Assembly: GCA_044869805.1 (NCBI GenBank)
Contig: JBIOXV010000088.1
Span: 1-64,000 of the forward strand
Source: CAWDVR01 sp044869805
Lineage (GTDB): Bacteria; Acidobacteriota; Thermoanaerobaculia; Multivoradales; SZUA-115
Direction: 5' to 3'
DNA: 64,000 nucleotides
Made by a program: the position numbers and the translations under genes. The notes below the pieces were generated by a model, which saw nothing but the letters and a program-made list of their open reading frames with translations, had not been told where the DNA came from and did not search any database. The first letter of the stretch is position 1. Each line of letters opens with the position of its first letter. Positions 41,426-52,400 of this stretch are shown here, in pieces.

Positions 41426-44400
41426 ATGCAACGCCGCCGACTCTCTTTTCTCGCCGCCGCCTCCCTCGCCGCCGCCACGCTCGCGGCGGCTGTCCCCACC
41501 AGGGCCGACAGCCCGTTCGCCGAGTGGACCCCGCTGGGCCCCGACCTGATTCACAACGGCCAGGCCACGAGCGGCTCGGTAGAGGCCACCGGCCGCCTCA
41601 GCGTGGTGGCCGTCAACCCGCTCAACCCGCTGGGCGACATCTGGATTGGCGCCGCCACCGGCGGCGTGTGGCGCGGCGCCATCTACCCCTCGCCCTCCTG
41701 GGAGCCGATGACCGACGACGCGCCCACCCTGGCGGTCGGCGCCATCGCGCTCGACGGCTGCAGCTTCGAGCGTTGCAACACCGTTTGGGTGGGCACCGGC
41801 GAGAACGCCATCCGCCGCGACACCCAGTACGGCAAGGGCGTGCTCAAGGGCAGCTACAACCCGGCGACCCACGAGTACGACTGGCTGCTCCTGGGCGAAG
41901 AGCACTTCTCCGGCGGCAACATCGCCCGCCTGCTGCTCGACCCCACGACCCCCGACGGCCCCGGCAAGGTGCTCTACGTGGCGCTGTCGAGCGGCGTCAC
42001 CTCCAACGCCGCGCACTCGACGGTCACCACCACGCCGAAGTCGCCCTACGGCATCTGGAAGTCGGTCGACGGCGGCGCGACCTGGAAGCTCAAGCTCGAG
42101 GCCGCGGAGCCGGCCACCGACCTCGAGATGGACCCGCTCGACTCGCAGGTGCTCTACGCCGGCCTGCGCCACCTCGGCCTGCGTCGCTCGGCGGACGGAG
42201 GAGAGACCTGGGAGGCGATCGACGCCGAGCCCATTCCCGAGGCCACCACCGAGTCGGACTGGCCCGAGCTCGCCATCCACCACACCCCTGGCATGGAGAA
42301 GCCGCTGCTCTACACGGTGCTCGGCCCGTGCGAGCACCCACACAAGAAATACACGCCCATCTCCTGCTTCCCCCGCGTCTACCGCTCGGACGACGGCGGC
42401 GACACCTGGGAGCTTCGCTACCAAGAGCAGAACAACGTCGTCAACCTGAGCACCTACATCTCCTACACCCACGCGCTGACCATCCACCCCGAGAATCCCG
42501 ACGTCGTCTGGTACGGCGGCACGCGTCTCTTCCGCTCGGAGGACGGCGGCAAGGAGTGGAAGTTCATCGCCTCGAACACCCACCCCGACCACCACCAGCT
42601 CCTGCCGGTGCCGTGCCTCATCTGCCAGGACGGGTGGTTCTTCCTCGACCTCAACGACGGCGGCCTCGCCATCGGCGACGGCGAGTGGGACTGGACCAGC
42701 GAGGCCCAGATGGGCCTGGCCGTGACCCAGTTCCAGTCGCTCGATGCCACGGTGGGGGCCGAGTTCCTGCTCGGCGGCACCCAGGACAACGGCACGCTGA
42801 TCTACGAGGGCAGCGACGTCTGGGACCACATCGACGACGGCGACGCCGCCTCGACATTGATCGACCGCGACGACTTCGAGACCCTCTACGACGTCTACGT
42901 GGGCTCTCCTCCCCAGCGCTGCAACAAGGTGGGCTACTGCCCGCAGTCCTGGCCTTCGATCCCCGGCCTGGTGATCAACGGCCAGGTGTTCGGCGACCTG
43001 CTGCCCGACACCGAGGCCGACGACGACCCCAACGTCTCCTGGTACCCGCCGCTGGTGCAGTCGCCGACCGCCCCCGGCCTGGACCACCTGCTGCTCTTCG
43101 GCACCATCGACCTCTTCTGGAGCGACGACAACGGCGAGGAGTGGCACCGGGTCACGCCCGCGCCGCCGGCGGCGCCGCTCGCCGGCTCGACGCCGATCGC
43201 CGAGCTGGGCGGAGCGATCAACCCCGTCACCACCATCGCCGCGTCGCCGGCTCACACGAGCTGGATCTACGCCGGCTTCTACGACGGCCAGCTCTGGCAC
43301 TTGGACGACGTGGCCCACGAGTGGACGCTGGTCGACAGCGGCCTGCCGGACCGGCCCGTCACCTCGATCGTCTGCCACCCCGAGGAGGAGAAGACCCTCT
43401 ACGTGAGCTTCGCCGGCTTCGGCGAGCACTCCATCTACCGTTCGACGAACGGCGGCGCGAGCTGGACGCCGATCGACGACTCGACTGGCGGCGAGGTCGC
43501 GCCCGCCTCGGTCAACACCCTCGCCATCGAGCCCACGGCGCCCTACCGGCTGTGGGCGGGCACCGACTACGGCGTCTACCTGCGCGAGGGAGCACCGGGC
43601 CAGGAGCTGTGGGGCAAGACCGCCGGCCTGCCCAACGTCGCGGTCTACGCGCTGCGCATCCTCGAGGACGGCTCGCAGATCTACGCCGCGACCCACGGCC
43701 GCGGCGTCTGGACGCGCACCACGTACCCGAAGGTCGATATCCACCTCGAGGACTGCTGCGGCTACGTGGACCTCTACGACCCGCAGCCGCTGGTGGGCAT
43801 CTCGGGCTACGGCTTCGAGCCCATCGAAAGCTGCACCATGAGCCTGTTCCAGGGCGAAACGCTCTGCGCTTCGAGCGCCCAGGACGCGCTGGGCGCCACG
43901 CTCTCGACCGACGGCCACGGCTTCCTGGTGGCGGGCCGCGAAGGCCTGTTCGAGGACCGCAAGGCGGCGTGGGCCTGCTTCGGCGGGCAGTGCGCCGGCG
44001 GCGTGCCGTGGTCCCGCTGCCAGGCCGATCGGGTCGAGGTGCGCTGCGGCGAGCGGGCCGTCGTGGCCGCCGTGCAAGCGGCCGGCGACGAGCTCGACCC
44101 GCCGAGCACCCGGCTCCAGCTCGACCCCGGTGCGGCGGGCGGAGCGTTCACCCTGACGCCCGCCCTGGTACGGCGCGGCCAGGCGGCCCTGGCGCTGTGC
44201 GAGGTCCAGGTCGCGACGGAGCCAGGCGAGGCCCAGACGCAGGTGCTCGCCCGGGCCGCCGAGGCGATCAACGGCGACCCGGTCTGCCGGCTGGCGGCGG
44301 TCTTCGCGCACGTCGAGGACGGCAAGGAGGAGGGCCCCGGCGAGGACGAGCTCGCGACGCTCCCACGGCTGGTGCTTCAGGCGCCCAACCGTAGCGGCCT

Positions 44401-44803
44401 GGCCCTGGTCGGCGAGGTACGGCCGGCGGCCGGCGCGAAGGCGATCGTGGGCGGCTTCCGCCGGTCCGGCGGCGGCACCCGCGTCGCTCCGCAGCTCCGG
44501 CTGGACGGGCGGGCGGAGGGCGGCGCGCTCACGCTCACCGAGCGCTCGCAGCTCGGCGTCTGCACCCAGACCGTCGCCACCCGGCGCGGCGAGAGCGCCG
44601 AGGAGGTCGCGGCGCGGCTGGAGCAGGCGTTCCAGGGGCCGGAGACGCCGCCTGCCCTGCCCTGGGAGCGCGGCTGCAGCGCGGCCCAGAATCCGCGCGA
44701 CGTGATCCGCCGCGGCGCCTCGCTCTACTTCGGCATGGGAATGGAGATCGAGCTGTCGAACGGCGACACAGGCCTCGCGGTGACGATCGGCGGAGGGCGC
44801 TGA
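41426..44803 (+). CDS. secreted BNR/VPS10-type propeller protein
   Basis: The 1125-residue protein has AGGAG eight bases before its ATG and a signal peptide (MQRRRLSFLAAASLAAATLAAAV...TRA). Residues 40-780 carry Asp-box blades: SVDGGATWKLKLE, SADGGETWEAID, SDDGGDTWELRY, SEDGGKEWKFI, SDDNGEEWHRV and STNGGASWTPID. Ten or so Cys, many in pairs, suggest disulfides outside the cell. Residues 780-1125 form a separate beta-rich C-terminal region with repeats around LALCEVQVAT and QLGVCTQTVATRRGE. It is divergent from the haem fusion gene and unrelated by strand to the BNR gene at 6-9 kb, but of the same class. A role in binding extracellular carbohydrate or protein is likely; enzyme activity is not shown. 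Confidence 0.85.
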   Translation: MQRRRLSFLAAASLAAATLAAAVPTRADSPFAEWTPLGPDLIHNGQATSGSVEATGRLSVVAVNPLNPLGDIWIGAATGGVWRGAIYPSPSWEPMTDDAPTLAVGAIALDGCSFERCNTVWVGTGENAIRRDTQYGKGVLKGSYNPATHEYDWLLLGEEHFSGGNIARLLLDPTTPDGPGKVLYVALSSGVTSNAAHSTVTTTPKSPYGIWKSVDGGATWKLKLEAAEPATDLEMDPLDSQVLYAGLRHLGLRRSADGGETWEAIDAEPIPEATTESDWPELAIHHTPGMEKPLLYTVLGPCEHPHKKYTPISCFPRVYRSDDGGDTWELRYQEQNNVVNLSTYISYTHALTIHPENPDVVWYGGTRLFRSEDGGKEWKFIASNTHPDHHQLLPVPCLICQDGWFFLDLNDGGLAIGDGEWDWTSEAQMGLAVTQFQSLDATVGAEFLLGGTQDNGTLIYEGSDVWDHIDDGDAASTLIDRDDFETLYDVYVGSPPQRCNKVGYCPQSWPSIPGLVINGQVFGDLLPDTEADDDPNVSWYPPLVQSPTAPGLDHLLLFGTIDLFWSDDNGEEWHRVTPAPPAAPLAGSTPIAELGGAINPVTTIAASPAHTSWIYAGFYDGQLWHLDDVAHEWTLVDSGLPDRPVTSIVCHPEEEKTLYVSFAGFGEHSIYRSTNGGASWTPIDDSTGGEVAPASVNTLAIEPTAPYRLWAGTDYGVYLREGAPGQELWGKTAGLPNVAVYALRILEDGSQIYAATHGRGVWTRTTYPKVDIHLEDCCGYVDLYDPQPLVGISGYGFEPIESCTMSLFQGETLCASSAQDALGATLSTDGHGFLVAGREGLFEDRKAAWACFGGQCAGGVPWSRCQADRVEVRCGERAVVAAVQAAGDELDPPSTRLQLDPGAAGGAFTLTPALVRRGQAALALCEVQVATEPGEAQTQVLARAAEAINGDPVCRLAAVFAHVEDGKEEGPGEDELATLPRLVLQAPNRSGLALVGEVRPAAGAKAIVGGFRRSGGGTRVAPQLRLDGRAEGGALTLTERSQLGVCTQTVATRRGESAEEVAARLEQAFQGPETPPALPWERGCSAAQNPRDVIRRGASLYFGMGMEIELSNGDTGLAVTIGGGR

Positions 44804-44964
44804 GCAGGGCCTACTCCGCGGCCCGCGCCCGGGCCGCCCACGACGATTTCCGCAGTAGCTGCGCAGGCCGGGTGGTCCCGTTGCGGCAGGGCGCGCGAGC
44901 AGGTACTGTCCCCTGGAACCCCACGCGCCGCCGGCCTGCCGGCGGCGCCACCGGTGCCCCGCCG

Positions 44965-45408
44965 ATGGCCGAGCTCCAGCCCCCCGCAGCCCCTCCCCCA
45001 CCCGGCGCCGGGCCGGACGATCAGACCTTGCTCTTCGACGGCGTCTGCAACCTGTGCAACACCTCGGTGCGGTTCGTGATCCGGCGCGACCCGCAGGCAC
45101 GCTTCAAGCTCGCCTCCCTCCAGTCCGACGCCGGGCGCGCCATCCTGCGCTGGGCCGGCCTCGACGAGGAGGACTTCGACACCATGGTGTTCGTCGATCG
45201 CGGCCGGATCTACACCCGCTCGGACGCCATCCTGAACGTGATTCGCTACTTCCCCAGGCGATGGTCGTGGCTGGCTGCGGCCCGAGTCGTGCCGCGGCCC
45301 TTGCGCGACTGGGCCTACAACCGCATCGCCAGGAACCGCTACTCGCTCTTCGGCCGCCGCGACACCTGCATGGTGCCGACGCCGGAGCTGCGCAGCCGGT
45401 TCCTGTAG
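44965..45408 (+). CDS. DCC-family thiol-disulfide oxidoreductase (DUF393)
   Basis: The 147-residue protein has TLLFDGVCNLCNTSVRFVIRRD near residue 20, the D-G-x-C-x-x-C signature of the DCC family, then FKLASLQSD, FVDRGRIYTRSDAILNVI and an ending of RNRYSLFGRRDTCMVP. DCC proteins have a thioredoxin-like fold and probably redox activity. I chose the ATG at 44965; the frame is open further upstream but that part is low-complexity and unlike the family. The stop is again part of a GTAG sequence. It is not in an obvious operon. The 161 bases before it hold nothing clear. Confidence 0.88.
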   Translation: MAELQPPAAPPPPGAGPDDQTLLFDGVCNLCNTSVRFVIRRDPQARFKLASLQSDAGRAILRWAGLDEEDFDTMVFVDRGRIYTRSDAILNVIRYFPRRWSWLAAARVVPRPLRDWAYNRIARNRYSLFGRRDTCMVPTPELRSRFL

Positions 45409-45481
45409 GAGCGCCGAGAGCGGCCATGCCCGGCGAGCGGGCGGCAGGCGCCTCTCGCGAGCCTGTGCTGTCGCCTCTCGC

Positions 45482-45898
45482 CTACGGGCAGTTGAGATCA
45501 GCCGGTGGCGTGCCGCGGACGAACCGGCAGCGCTGGAACATCGGCTTCACCCCCGGGAAGCGGTAGCGGACGACGAGCACGCTGGGCGTGGGATCATCGG
45601 TGACCGGCGCCGTGCAGATCAGGTCGTCGCTCTCCGGCCCGAGGTCGAACACTCCATTCCCGCCCACGCAGCGCAGGGTGACCACCGGGCCGGCGTCGAA
45701 GTCGTCGGAGGCGGACTTGGGGGCGGGGGCAGGGGCCGCCTGGCCTGGCGGCAGGTCGAGCAGGGCCTGGACCGGGATCGCCAGCGCCGGCGATCCCGAG
45801 GGATCGGCCGGTACTTCTTCTTGAGCCACCAGCCCCGGTGCGCACAGGAAACCTCCGAGGAGCAGAACCTGCAGGCGGCTCAGGGGGCGCGATCGCAT
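45482..45898 (-). CDS. small secreted protein, unknown function
   Basis: The 138-residue protein follows AGGAG and has a signal peptide (MRSRPLSRLQVLLLGGFLCAPGLVAQ). The mature part has three Cys-containing stretches (VTLRCVGGNGVFDLGP, DDLICTAPV, QRCRFVRG, ending DLNCP), giving four Cys and possible disulfides. No family is recognised. It lies 31 bp downstream of the candidate immunity gene on the same strand, so it may be the last gene of the giant-protein operon. Confidence 0.7.
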   Translation of the reverse strand: MRSRPLSRLQVLLLGGFLCAPGLVAQEEVPADPSGSPALAIPVQALLDLPPGQAAPAPAPKSASDDFDAGPVVTLRCVGGNGVFDLGPESDDLICTAPVTDDPTPSVLVVRYRFPGVKPMFQRCRFVRGTPPADLNCP

Positions 45899-45929
45899 CT
45901 CGAATCTCCTTTCCTCGCCGCCGAGGGCC

Positions 45930-46493
45930 CTAGCGGACGAACAGGTCGAAGCCGCCGCTGGTCGCGACCACCAGGCTCTCCATCGCCCAGGAGAAGCCAT
46001 GGCACCGGATGAGATCGTCGCCGGCCAGCGGTGCCACCTTTACTACGCCGGAGCCGCGGCTCTCGGTGAAGGGACTCGAGCCCGGGGCCGAGAGGCAGAC
46101 GAAGCTCGCAGGCCAGTCCGGCGCCAGCAGGTCCGCCACCCAGTCGTCCTGGGTGACGATCGGCAGGCCGCCGCCGTGGATTCCTGCCACGCGCACTGCA
46201 TCCCCTTCCAGCGGCCCGATCCCTTGGGCGGTCAACGTCCTGGCGTCGTACCAGTCGCCCTCGCCGTACGCCGGGTCGCGGGCCAGCAGCTCCCCGGTCC
46301 GGCCGTCGAAGACTCCGCGGCCGGCGCCGGAGATCACCAGCAGGTGCCGTGAGTCCGCCGAGAACCCGAGCGCCTCGAAGCCTCCCACGGCGACCGAGGC
46401 GGCGTGGCGCCAGGGCTCTGGAGGCGGGCTGAGCGTCAGAGCCCGCAGCCTCTCGTTGAGCCGCTGCTGGTAGGACCGCGAACCGTCGCTCAT
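45930..46493 (-). CDS. candidate immunity protein of the Rhs toxin
   Basis: The 187-residue protein MSDGSRSYQQRLNERLRALTL... has no signal peptide and no family I can name. It looks like a small all-beta fold with Gly/Trp-rich strands (VAVGGFEALGFSADSRHLLVI, VFDGRTGELLARDPAYG, WVADLLAPDWPASFVCLSA), somewhat like WD-type blades. Its ATG overlaps the stop of the giant Rhs gene as ATGA, the standard place for an immunity gene behind a polymorphic toxin. Cytoplasmic location, size and coupling all fit. The claim rests on context, not homology. Confidence 0.6.
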   Translation of the reverse strand: MSDGSRSYQQRLNERLRALTLSPPPEPWRHAASVAVGGFEALGFSADSRHLLVISGAGRGVFDGRTGELLARDPAYGEGDWYDARTLTAQGIGPLEGDAVRVAGIHGGGLPIVTQDDWVADLLAPDWPASFVCLSAPGSSPFTESRGSGVVKVAPLAGDDLIRCHGFSWAMESLVVATSGGFDLFVR

Positions 46494-49400
46494 GGCTTGG
46501 CCGCCTCGATGCGGACGCTCCCTGGAACCACGTTCTCCAGCAGCTCGTCGAACCAGCCCTCGGGAACGCCGAACTGATCCGGCGCCAAGTGCTCGTCGAC
46601 CCGCTGCGGGAGGTTGGGGTGGGCCTTCCCCGCCGCCTGCCGGACGGATTCGGCGCGCATCCTCTCCACGAACTCGGGCCGAAGCTCGAAGCGGACCAAG
46701 ACGGCGGTTTCCCCGCGCTTGGCGAGGAACTCCATCGCCCTCTTCTCCTGCCCGACAGTGATGTGCAGCCGATCCGTGCCAACGATCGCCAACTTGCCCT
46801 CGGCATCGACTACGAAGCGGATCTTACTCGCGTTCGGCAGCACCCCACCCTGGACCCTGAACGTGGGAACGCCGGCCGCGGGTGCCGCCTCGACAGCCTT
46901 GCGCTCCGCGGCGTGCGCCGCGGACGTCCCGGCCTGGTGCTCCGCCGCCCGGCGGGCGCTGGCGTCCGGCAGGTCCACATTCGGCCGCTTGCCGCGGAAG
47001 AACCCCATGGCGTCGTCGGTCCACCTGCCTACCGTGCTCTTCAGCCCCGACATCACTTGACCGGCGCCGCTGAACTCGGCGCTGAAGTACGCGGTCATCA
47101 GGTTGAGCACGCCCTCGGTGCCCTTCTCGTAAGCCTTGAAGACCGCCTCCGGGTCGTCGGAGGCCAGGCGTACCAGAAACTTCAAGGCGTCGAGGCCGAA
47201 TTTCTTCGCGGCGTCGATCGCCTGGGCCCCGACTTCGATCGGGTGTTCCTTGATGTACCTGAGCGCGGCGGCCATGTTCTGGCCGAAGCGTACGGTGGCC
47301 TCGAAGTCGCCCTTGAGCTCTTCGGCCATTCCCGGAGGAAGCTCCTCGGGCTTGACCGAGCCGGAGAGGATGCTCATGAACCAGAGGAAGTTGATGGCGT
47401 AGTTGAGGTCGCGCACCCGCGCCTCGCCGAAACGCGCCACGCCGGCCCACATGCCGGCGTCCTTGGCCAGGCTGGCGATCAGCTTCTTGCCCTCCTCGGT
47501 CTGGGCGAGGGGCGTCTGGGACAGGATCTGGATCAGGGTTTCCATCGAGTCGGCGAAGGCGTCGAGCTCCTGCTCGTACTTCTTGAGCTCCGGGTGCCGG
47601 CCGCTCGGGTCCACGTACACTGTCGGGTTCTGGAAGGCGTAGAGGTACTTGTGCAGGCTGGGCGGCCGCGTGGCGTTACCGGCCACCGGGTCCTCGGACA
47701 GGAAGAGGGCGGTCTCCGGGTCGTAGAAGCGGGCCTTGGCGTAGAACAGCCCGGTCGCGGGGTCCTTCTCGTAGCCGGTGAAGCCGAACGGGTTGAAGGA
47801 GGAGCCCGCCGTGGCGCGCAGGTTGCCCCAGGCGTCCCACTGGTAGCGGGCGGCGAGCGCGCCGTCCGGCTTGACCAGGTTGACCACCGAGCCCAGGGCG
47901 TCGAAGAGGTAGAACTGCCGGCCCTCGGCCGCGTGCAGCAGCGACAGCAGGCGGTCCGGACCGTACTCGTACTTGGCGACGGTGTTGCCGGCGTCGTCGG
48001 TCTGCAGCAGCACGCTCTGGTCGTCGTAGACGTAGCGGACGGGCCCCGCCTCCCCCGCCTTGCGGATGCGCAGCCCTTGGTAGTCGTAACGGTAGGTCTC
48101 GAGCAGAGTGCCGCCGCGCCGCACCTCGGCGATTTGGTCGCGGGCGTCGACCACGAACTCGGTGGCGACGCCGGCCTGGGTGCGCGAGACCTGGTTTCCG
48201 TTGGCGTCGTAGCCATAGGTCACCGTCGCCGCCGGGGCGATCGCGTCGGCGACCGAGAGCAGGCGGTCACGCGCGTCGTAGACGTAGGTCTTGTCGGCCA
48301 ACAGGGTGCCGGCGGCCTCGACCCGCTCGTGCACGCGGTTGCCGGCGGCGTCGTAGAGGTACTCGACCTCCTTGTCCGGGTAGACGACCCCGGCCAGCCG
48401 GTCGGCGAGGTCGTAGGCGTAGGTGGTGACCTCCAGCGCCCCGCCGTTCGTCTCCCGCTGCTCGAGGCGGTTGCCGTTCTTGTCGTAGGTATAGGCGAAG
48501 CTCGAGATCACCGCCGTCGTGCCCTGGCTGTTGTCGAGGGTGGCGAGCCGCCCCGCCGGGTCGTAGGCGTAGCTCGACCGGCTGCCGTTCGGATAGATGA
48601 CTCGCTTCAGGCGGCTATCCTTGAAATAGCTGTACTCGGTGATGCCGGCGACCTGGACCGTCGCCGAGGTCATGCGGTTGAGCTCGTCGAAGGCGTAGAG
48701 CGTCAACCGGCCGTCGGGGTCGGTCAAGCGGGTACGGTTGCCGTTGGTGTCGTAGGCGTAGGAGATCGTCTCGCCCCGCGGGTCGGTCACCGAGACCAGG
48801 CGATCGAAGGAGTCGTAGGTCTTGGTGGTGGTGCGCGTGCCGCTCGGCCCGGTGTAGACCTCGGTCACCGAGGTCGGGTTGTTGTTGGGGTCGTAGACCG
48901 TGGCGATCGACTCGAGGTCGTCGCCGGTCGAGGGCACGGCGGCCGAGTACTGGCGCAGCGTCTCGCGGTTGACCTCGTCGAACGTCGAGGTGGCGACCTG
49001 GCCCTTGGGGTCGGTCACCGTGGTGCGGTTGCCGTTGGCGTCGTAGCCATAGGTCTCCAGCGCGCCGCCCGGGTAGACCATCGCCTGCAGGCGGTCGAGC
49101 TCGTCGTATCCGAAGCCCCTGGTATGGAGGTTGGCGTCGGTCACCGCGGTTCGGTTGCCGTTGCCGTCGTAGGAGTAGGCGGTGACCCTGCCCAGCGGGT
49201 CCTCGACCTCGCGCAGGCGGTCCGCTGCGTCGAAGCGATACAGCCATTCACCGCCCTCGGGCTGCTCCATCGAAGTGCGGTTGCCCTGGCCGTCATAGCC
49301 GTAGAGAGTGGTGTCGCCGGCGCCGTTGGCGGACGAGATCAGCCGCCGCCGCGCGTCGTAGGCGAAGGTCGAGGCCCGCCCCTCGGGGTCGGTCTCCCGC

Positions 49401-52400
49401 ACCCGGTCACCCAGGTCGTCAAGTACGAAGCCGGTGATTGCCGCCAGCGGACGGTTCTCAGCCAGCAGCAGGTTGCGCTCGTCGTACTCGTAGCCGGTGG
49501 TGTGGCCGTTGGCGTCGGTGGCGAATCGCTGGTTGCCGGCCGCGTCGTAGCTCGCCGTCGAGAGGGTCACCCCGCTGCGCCGGGTTTCGACGCGGCGCCC
49601 CTCGGCGTCGTAGCGGTGCTCGGTGACGATGCCGCGGCGGTCGGTCTCGCTGGTCTGGTTGCCGAGTGCGTCGTAGGTGTAGGCGACGGAGTAGGAGAGC
49701 GGCTCGGGATCGTGCTCGGCCGCGAGCCGATTCAGTGCGTCGTAGTCGAAGGTCCGCGCGTTGCCGCGCCGGTCGGCCTCGGAGAGCTGATTGCCAGCGC
49801 GGTCGTAGGTGTAGGACACGGTGTAGCCGAAGGGCGCCGGTTCCTTGCTCTCGAGCAGCCGGTTCAGCCGGTCGTGGCGGTAGGTGCGAGTGTGGCCCCG
49901 GGCGTCGGTCGAGGAGGCGGGGTTGCCGGCGGCGTCCCAGGCGAAAGAGCGGATGCGGTCCTCCGGCAGCCGCTGCTCGCGGACCCGGTCGAGGGCGTCG
50001 TAGTCGGTCTCGGTGACGTTGCCGTTGGCGTCCGCCGAGCGCACGCGGTTGCCGCGCGCGTCGTAGCCGTAGGTTGCCAGCACGCCCAGATCGTCGCGAG
50101 TCTCGATCCGGCGGCCGAGCAAGTCGTAGCGGTGCTCGACAGTGTTGCCGTTCGGCCACCGTTCTTCCACCAGGTTGTCGACCGCGTCGTAGCCGAAGCC
50201 GGTGGTGACAACCCGCGGCGGAGCGGTCACCCGGGTGAGGTGCTCGCTCCTCGTGGTCAGCCGGTTGCGGGCATCGTAGGCGAAGGTCGTCTGGTTGAGC
50301 AGCGGGTCGACCTGCCGCGTGTTGTTGCCCACCGCGTCATACTCGTAGACGGTGACGCCGCCGGTGCCGTCGACCTGGCGCACCAGGCGGTTGAGCGCGT
50401 CGTACTCCGAGACGCGCACCCGGTCGGCGGGCTGGTTGGCGAGCCGTTCCTCGACCAGGTTGCCGGCCGGGTCGTAGCGGTAGGTGGTGGTGCGCGGCGA
50501 GCCGGGCTTCCACTCGGGCTCGACCTGCGTGACCAGCCGGTTCAGGGCGTCGTAAGTAAGCTCGGTGCGCCGGCCCAGGGGGTCGACCAGCAGCACCGCG
50601 TTGCCTTCCCCGTCGTACTGGGTCGCCACCTCCACGGTGCCGTCCTCGAAGGGCCGGCGGACCCGGAGGGCGCGCGAGAGCTCATCGTACTGGGTGATCG
50701 TCTCGCGGGGCGCGAAGGCGGGGGCGGTCGAGTCGCTCAGCACCTCGCGCGTCGGGTTGCCGAGGCCGTCGCGCTCGTAGGTGGTGGTGCGTCCCAAGGG
50801 CTCGTGGCGCTCGGTCAGGCGGCCGGCGTCGTCGTAGACGAAAGTGGTGTCGAAGCGCGGCGTGGCGGCGTCGAACCAGGTGCTCTCGAGGGTCTTGTTG
50901 CCTTCGGCATCGTAGCCGTAGGCGCGGGTGCCGCCGGCCGCATTGCGCACCTCGACCATCCGGCCCTCGAGGTCGAAGCGGGTCTCGGTGCGGCGGCCGC
51001 CGAGGTCGACGGTGACCATGGTGCGCGCCGCGTCGTCGTGCTCGGTGGCCAACACTGGCGGGCCGGTGTCGCCGGCCGCCTGCGGCGGGCGGACCTCCAC
51101 CAGCCGGTCGAGCACGTCGTAGGCCATCGTCGTCGCGCGGCCGAGCTCGTCCGTGCGGCGGACGGCGCGGCTGCGCGCGTCCCACTCGGTCGAGGCGACG
51201 CTGTTCAACGGGTCCCTGTGGCTCGCCACGTTGCCGTAGGCGTCGTAGGTGAAGGTGGTCACCGAGCCGCGCGGGTCGCGGGTGGTGGCGAGGTCGCCGT
51301 TGGACAGGTAGGTGTGCCGCACCTCGACGGCGGAGCCGCCGGTGATGGCCGTCGACTGCCGCGTGAGGTTGCCGCGCGCGTCGTACTCGAGCTCGGTCAC
51401 CGCCCCCTTGCGGTCAGTGCGGCGCGCGACGCGGTTCTTGATCCCCGGGCGGCTGAACTGACCGGCCGGCGCGTACTCCTGCATCTCCAGCAAGGTTTCG
51501 GTGTGGCCCTCGAAGTCGGTGACCTCGACGCTCTCGGTCAGCAGGTTGCCGTCGCCGTCGTAGGTGAAAGTGGTGGTCACCCCGTTGGGGTCCTTCCGGC
51601 TGGTCATCACGATGTCGTCCGGCGCCCAGGTGGTTTCGGTGCGGTGGCCCAGAGGGTCCTCGATGGCGAGCGGGCTGCCGTAGCGGTTGAGGGTGTAGGT
51701 GGTGGTCTTGCCGCGGCGGTCCTCGACGCGCGTGGTGAGCTCGGGCTCGCCGTCCGGATCGGCGAGGTTGGTGACATCCAGCTCGAAGGTGGTCTTTCCG
51801 CCCAGCGGCTCGATGAGCTCGGTGACGTGGGAGGTGGGCACCAGGATGTCGCCCTGGAGGCCGACCGCGGAGCGCTCGTACGCGTACTGGCGGGCGGCGC
51901 CAGTGACCTCGTCCTTGATCTCGAGCAGCAGGTCGCGGTCGAGCAAGCCGTGCTCTGGCGGCAGCGCGTAGCGATAGGTCTCGATCCGGCTCGGGCGCGG
52001 CTCGCCGCCGGCCTGCGCGGGATGAGGCTCGCGCTCGACCCGCGCCAGGTGGCCGAAGCCGTCGTAGCTCAGGACCAGCGCGATGCCTCCCGGCCCCTCG
52101 ACGCCGGTGATGACCTCCGTCGGCGGCGTGAGCGCGAAGTTCAGCAGCGAGTGCCGCAGCCGCAGCTCGCGGCCGGCCGCGTCGGTCACCGCCGCCAGGC
52201 GGGGGCCGCGCACGCCGGTTTCGTAGCGCAGAGTGGTGGTGTTGCCGTTGGGGTCCTCGATCAACGCCAAGGGCCACTTGCCGTTGGCCTGCAGCCCGTA
52301 GTGATAACGGACGCCGGCGGTGGTGTAGAAGTCGAACGAGAGGTCGGCCGGGTTGGCCCGGAGCGTGCCGTGGCTGCCCTTGAGCGGTTTCAGGCCGCCC

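Noticed and set aside
45406..45445. A further REP copy after the DCC gene
   Set aside because: It begins GTAGGAGCG at the stop codon, but the hairpin is poor and the rest differs from the other copies; mentioned only as possible.
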